A DNA stretch of 64,000 bases from Clarkia xantiana subsp. parviflora (taxonomy: Eukaryota > Streptophyta > Magnoliopsida > Myrtales > Onagraceae), in assembly GCA_036873135.1 (NCBI GenBank), contig JAPTYO010000017.1:3534001-3598000 (forward strand), in the 5' to 3' direction. The notes beneath the pieces were generated by a model. The model ran no database searches. It was given only the letters and a program-made list of their open reading frames with translations, and had not been told where the DNA came from. The position numbers were made by a program, and so were the translations under genes. Shown here piece after piece: positions 45,592 to 55,496 of the stretch (position 1 is the first letter of the stretch; every line of letters begins with the position of its first letter).

Positions 45592-48500
45592 ATGGCTCAA
45601 GAAACCAATGTTGATGACCCCCTTTACATACACCCCTCAGACACCACTGGCCATATGCTCATCCCTTTCCAACTACAAGGAACCTCCAACTATCATGTTT
45701 GGAGCACATCAATCAGAGAAGGCTTGTTGGTGAAGAACAAGCTTGGTTTTATAGATGGCACATTCACAAGATTGGATGTTGATGTCAATGATAGAGTGAA
45801 ATGGGATAGGGCAAATGCAATTGTCAAGGCATGGTTGAGGAACACTGTGGCCAAAGATTTGGTGAATGGTTTGGTCTACAACACAACTGCTTCTTCTATT
45901 TGGAATGACTTGAAGGAGATGTTTGATAAAGTGGATGGCACACAAATCTTTCAATTAACAAGGGAGATTTATCAAACATCTCAAGGTGTGCTCTCTATCA
46001 CTGAGTACTTTGCCAAAATGAAGCAACTCTGGGATGCCCTTGCTTCCATTGATGATTTGGATCTTCAATGTGCTGGAGACATTGCCATTGTCAATGAACA
46101 CAAGGAGAAGCAAAAGTTGATGGCATTTCTTCTGGGACTGAATGACTCCTATGGACACATTAGGAGCACCTTACTTATGAGACAACCACTTCCTTCCCTT
46201 AGCATTGCCTTCTCTGTATTGGTACAAGAAGAAAGCCAAAGGACCATCTCTGGTTCCATTGGTGATGTGGGTGAGGCAACTGCCTTGTTCACTGGAAAGC
46301 ATCCATCCTATGGTGGTGGTAGAGGCAATGGAAGAGGATATGCAAGGGGTAGAGGCTTTGCTAGAGGCAATGGCAATGGCATTGGAAGAGGAAATGGCTT
46401 TGGAAGAGGCAACTTCAATCCTTCAAGTCAGAGACCACTCAATACTTGCAACTATTGTGGCAAGAGAGGTCACATTGAAGACAATTGCTACATCAAACAT
46501 GGCTACCCATATGATCACCCAATTCATCAAACCAATCCAAATGCTCCTAAGAGGAATTGGAATTCAGCCAACATTGTTGAAGAAGGTGGCAACTCAAGTA
46601 CAATTGAGCATGTGGCAGCCAAGGACAAAAGGATATTTCATGGCACAGCTGACAAAAGAATCCAACATGTTGCTGCCCATAATGATCACTTTGATCATAC
46701 ACCCCTAAGCTTTGAGGATATGGATCAAGCTCATGTCAACATGGCAGGTATATCTAGTGATTCTATGGTTTGGATAGTTGACTCAGGTGCTACTAACCAC
46801 ATCACTCATCAAGTTGAGTGGCTACATGATTTGAAGAAAAGTGATTCAGATCACCAATATGTGCACTTGCCAAATGGTCACAAATGCAAAGTGACTCATG
46901 TTGGTTCTTGTTCTTTCTCAAGTGGATTTACCTTGACCAACATACTCTTGGTCCCTGACTTCAAGTTCAATCTGATCTCTGTTTCTAGGTTACCTAGCCA
47001 GTTAAATTGCAAAGTGATCTTTACTTGTGATCATGTGTTACTTCAGGGCCAGAGTGGCAAGTCCATGGTGATTGGGGAATGGAATAGAGGACTATACACT
47101 TTGAAGGATGTGGTGCCTTCAAGCCCAAGGAAGTTAGCAACTACTTGCTTGGAGAATAAGGATGAAGTATTGAGATGGCATAGGCGTTTGGGCCATGTCT
47201 CTGAACAATATTTGAATCATTTGGATGTTTTAGGCATGAATAAGACATATGGTTGTATCAAACAATGCACTATTTGTCCTCTTGCAAAACAATCTAGATT
47301 TTCTTTTCCAACCAGTGATTCTATTGCTTCAAAGCCCTTTGATTTGGTTCACATGGATTTATGGGGTCCTTACAAAGTGCCAACCTTCAAGAACAATCAA
47401 TACTTCTTGACCATTGTTGATGATCACTCAAGGGCAACTTGGGTTTACTTGATGAGGCACAAAAGTGATACTTTCTTGCACATCAAGAATTTCCTAATCA
47501 TGGTGAAGAATCAATTTGGAACAATGGTCAAAACTTTGAGGAGTGATAATGGGACTGAGTTCATCAATTCTATTTGCAAAGGTTTGCTTCTTCAATTTGG
47601 CATTCTTCATCAAACAAGTTGTGTGCATACACCACAACAAAATGGAAGGGTGGAACGCAAACATAGGGACATCCTCAACATTGCTAGAGCTATAAGATTT
47701 CAAGCATCCATGCCTTTGAGGCATTGGGGGTATTGCATACTCAATGCTTGTTACTTACTCAATAGGCTTCCCACCTCTATCTTGAAGTTCAAGTCACCTA
47801 TTGAAGTGTTATATGGCAAAACTCCTTCCCTTCATCACTTGAGAACTATAGGTTGTCTATGTTTTTCAACCAAATTGAACAACCATGATAAGTTTAGTCC
47901 AAGGGCTGAACCATGCATCCTAATGGGATATTCAACATCTCAAAAAGGATACCTTGTGATGAACATTTCAAACTCAGTGTTTCATGTATCAAGGGATGTT
48001 CATTTCCATGAAGATATTTTCCCCTTTAGCATGTCTAAGGATGCTCTAAAGGCTCTTATTCCATCTTGCTTGGGAGTCAAGCAACCACTTGAGGATTTCC
48101 CACCTGAGAATCCTTTTCATTTTGACATGGATATATCAACCAACTCTCCTCCCATTGAGGTTGTCACACCTCAAATAGATGATCAAGCACCTCCAATTGA
48201 GGATCAACCACCTCAACAACCAATTGAGGAAGAAGCACCCCAACCTTCCAATCTGAGAAGGAGTCTTAGAATTGCACAACTACACCCACCACCTCCTAGG
48301 AGAAGTGCAAGGCTTGCTGAACTCAAACAAAGATCAAGTTCAAATGCTATCTTTGGAATGGAGAAGTATGTCTCCTATGACAACTTGGGTCCACAATACA
48401 AATGCTTCTTGGCTGCTCTTGACAAGATCAAAGAGCCAACCACCTATAAACAAGCAATCAAAGACCCAAAATGGATCTTGGCCATGAAGGAGGAAATGCA

Positions 48501-50043
48501 AGCACTTCAAAACAACAACACTTGGGAGCTAATAGAACTCCCACAAGGCAAATCTTCAATTGGTTGCAAATGGGTATTTAAGGTCAAATACAATTCTGAT
48601 GGTTCCATTGAAAGATACAAAGCAAGATTGGTTGCCAAGGGATTCACTCAAATTGAAGGGACTGATTTCAATGAGACATTCTCCCCTGTAGTCAAAATGG
48701 ACACAGTGAGGATCATATTAGCTTTGGCAGCTTCCAAATCATGGGGATTGTACCACATGGATGTAAACAATGCATTTCTTCAAGGTGATCTAAATGAAGA
48801 AGTGTATATGGACATTCCCCAAGGTTTTAATCATTCCAAGTCTCTTGAGGGATATCCCAAACTTGTGTGCAAGCTCAACAAGTCCTTATATGGTCTCAAA
48901 CAAGCTTCAAGACAATGGAACATCAAGCTCACTCAAACCTTATTGAAGAATGGTTACAAACAATGTGCCTCAGATCATTCCTTGTTCACCAAGATACAAG
49001 GTGATGACAAAGTTTTTCTTCTCACCTATGTTGATGATCTTCTAATCACTGGCTCCAACACCAAGATGATCAATCAATTGAAGAACACACTCCAAACACA
49101 CTTCAAATTGAAGGACTTAGGAGACTTGAGGTACTTTTTGGGACTTGAAGTTGCAAGGTCAGATAGAGGTCTTGTAATCAACCAAAGGAAGTATGCAATT
49201 GAGCTCATTGAAGATGCTGGCCTAGGGGCTGCAAGGCCTGCTGAAACCCCTATGGAGTTCAATGTCAAACTCACCACACATGAGTATGACAAAGCAACTA
49301 ATTCAAACATTGATGATGCACTCTTGGAGGATGCCACTTCTTATAGGAGGATCATTGGCAAGTTGCTATACCTTACCATGACAAGGCCAGACATTAGCTT
49401 TTCAGTGCAAAGACTCAGTCAATTTGTTGACAAGCCAAAGAAGTCCCATCATGATGCAGTCATAAGAGTCATCAGATACATTAAAGGCACTCCAGGTCAA
49501 GGATTGATCTATCATTCCAACAACAAGCTCAATTTGAGTTTGTTTTGTGATTCTGATTGGGCTGCTTGCCCTTTTAGTAGGAAATCAGTGAGTGCTTATT
49601 GTGTCAAGCTAGGAGAGGCTATGATAGCCTGGAAGGTAAAGAAGCAAGACACAATTTCCCTATCAAGTGCTGAAGCAGAGTATAGATGCCTAAGGGTTGC
49701 AATTCAAGAGGCACTTTGGGTGGGAAGAATCCTCAAGGAACTTGGCATACAAGTAAATCTTCCTATCCCAATCTACACAGATAGCCAAGCAGCTGTAAAG
49801 ATTGCAAAGAATCCCATGTTCCATGAGCGCACCAAGCACATTGAGCTAGACTGCCACTTCACAAGACATCATATTCAACAAGGATTCATAGGTGTCCATT
49901 ACATTCCTTCAAAGGAACAACTTGCTGACTTGCTTACCAAGGCATTGGTCAAGGGTCAACACTTAGCTTTGCTAAAGCTATATGGAATCAAGGATGTGTT
50001 CCAAGAAAGAAGAGAAGAAGAAGAAAAGGATGGGAGAATATAG
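45592..50043 (+). CDS. Ty1/copia Gag-Pol polyprotein, intact (1483 aa)
   Basis: Start chosen at MAQETNVDDP (45592), the first ATG of the frame; the upstream in-frame codons lack one. Gag begins with a Retrotran_gag_3-type block (LIPFQLQGTSNYHVWSTSIR), an RG/GN-rich stretch and the zinc knuckle C286-C289-H294-C299. Protease: DSGAT at D397. Pre-integrase zinc finger: H530, H535 and the CTICPLAKQ cysteines. Integrase D589, D652, E688 (DD35E). Proline-rich linker. RT: KARLVAKGFTQ, MDVNNAFLQGDLNEEVYMD and YVDD at 1146-1149. RNase H: D1320, E1361 and D1397. The polyprotein should be cut by its own protease and build particles that reverse-transcribe and integrate the element. No lesion was seen. 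The TAG stop at 50041-50043 lies inside the 3' LTR. Confidence 0.96.
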   Translation: MAQETNVDDPLYIHPSDTTGHMLIPFQLQGTSNYHVWSTSIREGLLVKNKLGFIDGTFTRLDVDVNDRVKWDRANAIVKAWLRNTVAKDLVNGLVYNTTASSIWNDLKEMFDKVDGTQIFQLTREIYQTSQGVLSITEYFAKMKQLWDALASIDDLDLQCAGDIAIVNEHKEKQKLMAFLLGLNDSYGHIRSTLLMRQPLPSLSIAFSVLVQEESQRTISGSIGDVGEATALFTGKHPSYGGGRGNGRGYARGRGFARGNGNGIGRGNGFGRGNFNPSSQRPLNTCNYCGKRGHIEDNCYIKHGYPYDHPIHQTNPNAPKRNWNSANIVEEGGNSSTIEHVAAKDKRIFHGTADKRIQHVAAHNDHFDHTPLSFEDMDQAHVNMAGISSDSMVWIVDSGATNHITHQVEWLHDLKKSDSDHQYVHLPNGHKCKVTHVGSCSFSSGFTLTNILLVPDFKFNLISVSRLPSQLNCKVIFTCDHVLLQGQSGKSMVIGEWNRGLYTLKDVVPSSPRKLATTCLENKDEVLRWHRRLGHVSEQYLNHLDVLGMNKTYGCIKQCTICPLAKQSRFSFPTSDSIASKPFDLVHMDLWGPYKVPTFKNNQYFLTIVDDHSRATWVYLMRHKSDTFLHIKNFLIMVKNQFGTMVKTLRSDNGTEFINSICKGLLLQFGILHQTSCVHTPQQNGRVERKHRDILNIARAIRFQASMPLRHWGYCILNACYLLNRLPTSILKFKSPIEVLYGKTPSLHHLRTIGCLCFSTKLNNHDKFSPRAEPCILMGYSTSQKGYLVMNISNSVFHVSRDVHFHEDIFPFSMSKDALKALIPSCLGVKQPLEDFPPENPFHFDMDISTNSPPIEVVTPQIDDQAPPIEDQPPQQPIEEEAPQPSNLRRSLRIAQLHPPPPRRSARLAELKQRSSSNAIFGMEKYVSYDNLGPQYKCFLAALDKIKEPTTYKQAIKDPKWILAMKEEMQALQNNNTWELIELPQGKSSIGCKWVFKVKYNSDGSIERYKARLVAKGFTQIEGTDFNETFSPVVKMDTVRIILALAASKSWGLYHMDVNNAFLQGDLNEEVYMDIPQGFNHSKSLEGYPKLVCKLNKSLYGLKQASRQWNIKLTQTLLKNGYKQCASDHSLFTKIQGDDKVFLLTYVDDLLITGSNTKMINQLKNTLQTHFKLKDLGDLRYFLGLEVARSDRGLVINQRKYAIELIEDAGLGAARPAETPMEFNVKLTTHEYDKATNSNIDDALLEDATSYRRIIGKLLYLTMTRPDISFSVQRLSQFVDKPKKSHHDAVIRVIRYIKGTPGQGLIYHSNNKLNLSLFCDSDWAACPFSRKSVSAYCVKLGEAMIAWKVKKQDTISLSSAEAEYRCLRVAIQEALWVGRILKELGIQVNLPIPIYTDSQAAVKIAKNPMFHERTKHIELDCHFTRHHIQQGFIGVHYIPSKEQLADLLTKALVKGQHLALLKLYGIKDVFQERREEEEKDGRI

Positions 50044-50314
50044 AGTATATAAGTTGATATGCTCACATTGCATCTTGTCATTTATACTTGCATTTACTTC
50101 TATCATGTCATTAGATGATTGTATAACGTTATTATATGGTGCATATATCATGTAGTACATGTTACATGGTGTATGCACCTTGGTGCACCAAGTTGGGCAC
50201 ATAGGATAGCTAGTCCTAGTTGGTGATCCTTATCACCTAGTATATATAGTTTACCTATTGCATTGTAATCCCTAATCATCAATCAACAAATGATTCAACC
50301 TACTAAAGTTATTA
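50021..50314 (+). repeat. Polypurine tract and 3' LTR of the intact copia element
   Basis: Purine run at 50021-50038 (ending GGATGGGAGAA) primes plus-strand synthesis and is still part of the coding frame. LTR 50039-50314 is identical to the 5' LTR by direct comparison and is followed by GAAGT. Confidence 0.93.
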
Positions 50315-50319
50315 GAAGT

Positions 50320-50996
50320 AAGCATGGGGTTTGCCCTTACAAAGAGGATGTCGCAGCATGCTACTTTGATAGATGTGAACATGAGGTTTTCCCTTGCAAA
50401 GAGGATGTCGCAGCATGTCACTTTTGATAATAAATCTTGGTGTTTATCCAAGATATTGCTTGTTGTTGACGCTTTTGGAAAAATCGTCACTTTGAGTAGA
50501 GAATTTTTATAAGTCCCTTTTTTGTACATAACCCGCAAGTTGTCATTGCGACGTATAAGTTGATCGTGCACATAGTGCAATGGCTTTGTGTTGCCGATAT
50601 CTTCTTGAAATAGATGTCGTTTGTAGATGGAGAAATAAACTCCTTGTTGGTGTAGATAATAGATATGTTGGCGTTGTATGCTGTAAGTTCCTTGTTAGAC
50701 ATAGTGTTTAGCTTGTATTGTTGATAATAATCTTCTTGATGCCGCGTAATATAAGTTGCATATGATAATGACCTGAGTTGTTGATATGAGTAATTTGCTC
50801 GTTGTTTGTTACTTGGTGTTAATCCAAAGTAGAATGCGTATTATAGAGATGTACCTACGAAAGTAGATTAATCTTCATTAGAATTTGATTATGCGTACAA
50901 TCGCTTACAGGAAGGCGTCTGTTGATCGCTCTTTCTGAAATATTTCTAAGTACAAACATGTTGACAAGATGTAAAGACAGATAAAAAGTGGATAGT
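50320..50996 (-). other. Non-coding part of the Tat-like element right of the inner copia
   Basis: It begins with a ~53-bp duplicated stretch containing CAAAGAGGATGTCGCAGCATG (about 50330-50425). No domain recognised. Confidence 0.6.
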
Positions 50997-53900
50997 CTAT
51001 CTCCCTCTGAGATGTTTCGGTAGTGAACAAGCATCATTCCTTGCGACATAGCTTCCCAAGGCTCCATGTGCAATGAACTCCTCGATCTCCATTCTCAGAG
51101 TCAAGCAACTGTTAGTATGGTGCCCCAATGTTTGGTGATATCGGCACCAATCTTTCACATTTCTACCTAGGAAGGCAGTCATCGGCTCAAGTGGACGCAG
51201 AAGCTTATTTTCCAAGAGCATAATGTATATCTCTTCGACCTCCGTGTTCAAGGGGGTGAAGATGTCAGGGTATTCGACGCTTGAGCTTCCTGGTTTTCTT
51301 GAAGTTTGAGCTTCCTGATTCGAGCTGAAAGGTGTACTCCATCTCAGCTCGCGTTCACAAGAGATTGCAGTTTCCAACTTATCCTTCAGGCAAGCCATCG
51401 TCTTGGCTGTACGCCATCCATATATTCTTCCGAACAGCAAAAACGTTGGCGCATTCATGTTCAAGTAAAACGCGGTGATGACTTCTTTTTTGGTTGCCCT
51501 TAGTGCAGCTGCATTCTAGGCGAACCTCCTGAAGTAAGCTGTGATGGATTCTTCTTGTCCTTGTTTGACATCTAGGATGCTTCGTTTTGTTGGGAAGAGC
51601 GTCCTATCGAGTCCTGCTCTTGGTGTTAACTCCCTTTTTCCCTCATCATCATCATTTGAGGTGAACAACTTTCTTTTCACACCAACTTCTATCATAGCAA
51701 TTGACACTTGCTTCATCTTCCTTAGAGCATTGACGTAGCACTTCCGAGCTGTTGTTTGGTCGTCCAGCACCTCGCTAATCCCATGAGGAGTTAAGAACTT
51801 CATCTTTTGGTGGGTAGTGGATGGCACAATGTCGTGTGGGTTGATTGTCGTTCTTCCTAGGATGCCATTGTATGCTTCGAGGGTGCTCACCACCACAAAT
51901 GTGACATTGATATGAAGCGCCTTCCAACCTTCTCCCAGGATGACTGGCAGTGTGATCATACCCAATGGGTACGTTGCAGCTCCTGCGAAACTGACTAACG
52001 GGAATGTACTTGGCGAAAGATCGGCTTCCGTTTTTCCCAATTTCTCGAGAACTTCTACATGCAATAAATCCGCAGCACTTCCACCATCCACCAATATTCT
52101 TCGCACATCATATCCATTGACATCCATTGTAATGACAAGAGCATCATCGTGGGGGTAGACTATGTGCTTCTTGTGCTTCTTGTCAGTGTTTGAGAACAGG
52201 ATGATCACGTCTTCCTTCTCCGAATGGCGTCTTTTCCCATACTTGGGCAAAACTTGTAATTGTGCAGCATAGACATCACGAGCATTAGAAATGCTTCCTC
52301 CAGCAGCTGGCCCTCCGTGAATCACGTTGATGACGCCACGCTTCGCTTGAGGTGGATTAACGTCCATTTTCTCTTTTTTCTTGTTCATCTTTTTGGATGG
52401 CTCAGCATGGTTCTTCTTCAGGCGCTTGTCGCCTTAATCTACGTACTGCTTGATCTCTCCCTTGAGGATGAAATTGTTTACACGGAATCTTAGGCTGACA
52501 CAGCTATCCATCTCATGGCCATAGACTTCATGGTTCTCGCACCACTTGTCTTCTTGCTTTCCAAGTGGACCTTTTCGGAAGTTTGTCGGCTCTCTCCACA
52601 TGTTGTCTTCCTTCATCTTTTTTAGATCACGGAGAGTGGTGCATTCAAAGGAACGCAATCTGCCAAGTTTACATCCTTCGGTCTTTGGAACTCCGGCTGG
52701 AACGGCCTCTTTTGCGGCAGGAACTGCCTTGGTTGTTGCGAACCTTGTTGAGGTCTCGCCTGCTTCTCTTTTGCACGAGCTGCGCTGAGTTTCGCCTTAT
52801 TCTGATCCCTGAATCTTACTAGATCCACGAACTCCTTGACTCTTAGCCGCCAATTCTTCAAGTGTCTCCGCAGGGCGCCTCGACATCTTTTCCGCTAGGG
52901 AAAATCCTCTTCGGCCTAAGTTAGCAATGAAAGCGCGCACGATCTCTCCTTCAGTTAGGTTGCCCTGAATGTCCGCGACATTTTTGTTGAAACGGACGTA
53001 GTAATCCGCTAACAACTCATCATTTTGCTGTACGACCTAATTCAATGCATTTGGTCCTTTCAGGAGTGTGCACTCTCCCATGTATCTCTAAATAAATTTC
53101 GCCTTCAGTGTGACACTTCCACATGGCAATGAAAAGAACCAATGTGCGGCCGTTCCCACAAGGGTATTGGGGAATGTCATGGCGACATGATGCAGATTGT
53201 CAGTTCGTCCCAGCAAGGAGGCTTCATGTTGTTGAATATGTTCAATCGGATCTCCTTTTCCCTTGTACTTCTCTCCTCCAATTCGGTAGAGAGCGTCTGG
53301 GACGCGGCTGTATACTAGTTCGTCAGAGAACGGATGCGACGCGTTCTCCTCAAGGGCATGCATCCCATCTTTGACTGCTTCATCTTCTTCTCGATCATTT
53401 CTTCCAAAGCCTTAGTCGTAAGCCCCGTGACTGGGATGTCACTGTTACATGCAGGCTTCCTCCACCCCTCATTGTATGTATGAGCACGGGTTGCTACCTT
53501 GAAATGGCCTTCCTTGTGCATGTCGGCATGGCTTGCTGACTTTAAGTTGCCTTCCTTTTGTGGCCGTTGTGAGTTGTTCACAGGGGGTTGCTTCCATCTT
53601 ACTCCTTGTTGTTGCTGGTTCGTAGCAATACATGGAGTGTATGAATGTGTAGCTTCTTGCCTTGCTTGCCGGTACTGGTAGGTACCTTCAGAATATCCTT
53701 CGCCATCAGGATGCTGCGGCACTTGATGGTTGACATCATGCGACATCTCCCTCGTATGTGCAGCATGCTCGCTAGCTGGCGGAGGTGGTGGCGGGGGTGC
53801 CATGTATCCCCTGTTCTTTAGAGTCTCCCTGAATGCGAGGAGCTCTTCCAGTGCGGCCATCATGGCAGGTGTGACTGGTGGCAGGCTGCCTGCGCCTCTT

Positions 53901-54130
53901 GCTTGTTGCTGCACTTCGTCAGCTGGCATCCCGTGTGGGAATTCTTCATTCCTCTCCGCCCTTTGTTCGAACTCGTTCTGGACGTCGGAACTATGCTGCC
54001 CGGAGGGCGCATTTGCAGGTGGCATGGAGGAGGCGGTAGACTCCGCATCTGGAATGTGAGAAGGTCCTGGTTGGCTTCTCGTCGGCTTCGGCTTGCTTGC
54101 ACCCACTTTCTTCGTACGTCTGCCTGTCAT
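50997..54130 (-). pseudogene. Tat-like gag, protease and second gag-like piece
   Basis: On the minus strand, gag starts MTGRRTKKVGASKPKP at 54130. The core follows at 53363-52797 (PFSDELVYSRVPDAL, GKGDPIEHI, AAHWFFSLP; FIANLGRRGFSLAEKMS). A knuckle-like C/H motif WCENHEVYGHEMDSC lies near 52550. The aspartic protease frame 52388-51516 carries VDGGSAADLL. After it the sequence returns to gag type: KQGQEESITAYFRRF near 51570 and a second C/H motif WCRYHQTLGHHTNSC near 51110-51150. Stops or frame shifts separate the pieces (about 53340, 53040, 52430, 51515). No RT follows. The order gag-PR-gag is unusual; see findings. Confidence 0.78.
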
Positions 54131-54181
54131 AGCTTACGGTATAGAACGACTTCTTGCACGAATCACGCTGACGGCGCCAAG

Positions 54182-54856
54182 TGTTGAGATCGTTTCCACT
54201 TGGGATATCTCTTACTTCTTTTCAAGGACCTCGATCCTCGATCCACGAACTAACTTGAGTTCCAACCTCAATCTTCGAACTAAATTTGATCTCTGTCTCT
54301 GTCTTCTAAACGTCGGGTCCTGCAGAGCGGGCGATAACCAGCATGGAGAGAGGGGGTGGTGCTGGTTGTGCCTTCTCTGATGCTAAAGTCAGTATTTTAG
54401 AGAGAGAAAGTTTAGAGAGAGGTCAGAGCACAAATAGCCAATTCTCTAGAGTTTTCAGTTAACTTGTTGAAATGGGAGATATAGGCCTCTATTTATAGGA
54501 AACTTGAGAACTCTGCCCGGTTTGATGTCGATTTACAGGAAAACGCTTACCGACATCGAGGTTGGCTATATGCGCGCTAACTTCTCATACTTAGTAAAAA
54601 CACGGGTAAACGCGCAGTATTAGTCGGTAATCCGGACTGGTCCGGATTGCTGGGGCAATACGGACTGATCCGGATTGCCTTGGTAATCCGGACCTTCGGA
54701 TTGCCTTGTGGAAATCTGGAGGTCCCCGGTCCGGGTGCGACGCGCATCCGGACCGTTTTGACCCGGGGTGACTGCGGTAAGATCCGTTTTGTGGTTCTAG
54801 CGTGTTTGCGAGGTCCGAAATGTAAATATGAACCCGAATTGGACAGATATCCAACA
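54182..54856 (-). repeat. 5' LTR and primer binding site of the Tat-like element
   Basis: 675 bp. On the minus strand it starts TGTTGGATATCTGTCC at 54856 and ends CGATCTCAACA at 54182. The primer binding site CTTGGCGCCGT lies at 54181-54171. Carries extra CCGGATTG hairpin units (about 54630-54715) and a TATAAATAG box near 54500 (inverted). Confidence 0.92.
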
Positions 54857-54861
54857 GAAAT

Positions 54862-55496
54862 GTTGATGCAATATACATCTCAGCCCTTTTCTTTTCAGCC
54901 TTTAGCCGATCCTCTTCCAACTTGAGATAAACTCGAATCGCCTCAAGAGTATTGAGATCAGTAGCATGGGTAAGGTCCATTTTCATGTTATTCCAAGAGT
55001 GTGGCAAAGAGCGGATAAAGAATTAGACCTTTTGTTCCTCATTCAGGGCTCCCCCTACTTCCTTGAGTTCAACATGAGTATTAGACATGTGTCTAATGTG
55101 GTACTTCATGGTATGCTGAGGATTCACCTTGTATGAGTCTAAACCGATGTTTAACGAATGCTTCTGGGCAATGGTTTAAACACCAAACCATGCCTTAAGA
55201 CCATCCCACAGGTCTTTGGTAGTCTCATGATGATCATATTCATAGATTATGTCATCCTTCAACATAGTCATCAAGGCGGAACAAATTTCAATGTCCTTAG
55301 AACTCCATTTGTCATTGAACTCCTTCTGCTCATCAGTGTGGTCACCGTCAAGCCTAACATGCTTAGTGGTCAATTGATCTAGACCTTTCATTTCAGTTAT
55401 CACCATCTTTGCACGCTTATTCCAAATCTTATTATTATCACCATTCAATCTCACTCTCTTGTTCATTTGGGAAATGACATTGCTAATTGCAGCCAT
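54862..55496 (-). pseudogene. Element C gag, N-terminal part
   Basis: It starts MAAISNVISQMNKRVRLNG at 55496. The gag core shows ICSALMTMLKDDIIYEYDHH and TTKDLWDGLKAWFGV, then a frame change near 55170. The part at 54870-55005 (PHSWNNMKMDLTHATDLNTL, RVYLKLEEDRLKAEKKRAEM) leads into the gypsy insertion at 54857. The gene resumes at 38889. Confidence 0.82.

Larger units (their letters stand above)
44566..50314 (+). mobile_element. Intact young Ty1/copia element, 5749 bp
   Basis: Two 276-bp LTRs (44566-44841 and 50039-50314) that look identical base for base, a perfect primer binding site, one uninterrupted Gag-Pol frame, a polypurine tract and a perfect target duplication GAAGT (44561-44565, 50315-50319). 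The LTRs start TATAG and end TTATTA, not the usual TG...CA. All signs point to a very recent insertion that could still be autonomous. Ale/Ivana-like by its short LTRs and RNase H wording; lineage not proven. Confidence 0.95.
38895..54856 (-). mobile_element. Tat-like Ty3/gypsy element without pol, minus strand
   Basis: LTRs 54182-54856 (5') and 38895-39512 (3'); target duplication GAAAT (38890-38894, 54857-54861) inside element C gag. Primer binding site CTTGGCGCCGT (54181-54171). Reading on the minus strand: gag, protease and a second gag-like piece (54130-50997), non-coding sequence, a nested young copia (44566-50314), and an opposite-strand multi-exon ORF (41483-43748). Repeat-bearing 3' non-coding sequence, the polypurine tract CTCGGGGGCAAG and the 3' LTR follow. 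RT, RNase H and INT are absent, so it is non-autonomous. Without the inner copia it is about 10.2 kb. Confidence 0.92.

Noticed and set aside
46205..46708. 167-codon plus-strand frame
   Set aside because: Shadow of the intact copia Gag-Pol in another frame, over the Gly/Arg-rich zinc-knuckle region.
51541..52822. Plus-strand frames of 65-85 codons
   Set aside because: Antisense to the gypsy protease and gag; low-complexity Ser/Leu-rich shadows.
53730..54187. Several plus-strand frames of ~95-109 codons
   Set aside because: Antisense shadows of the gypsy gag start; no family features.
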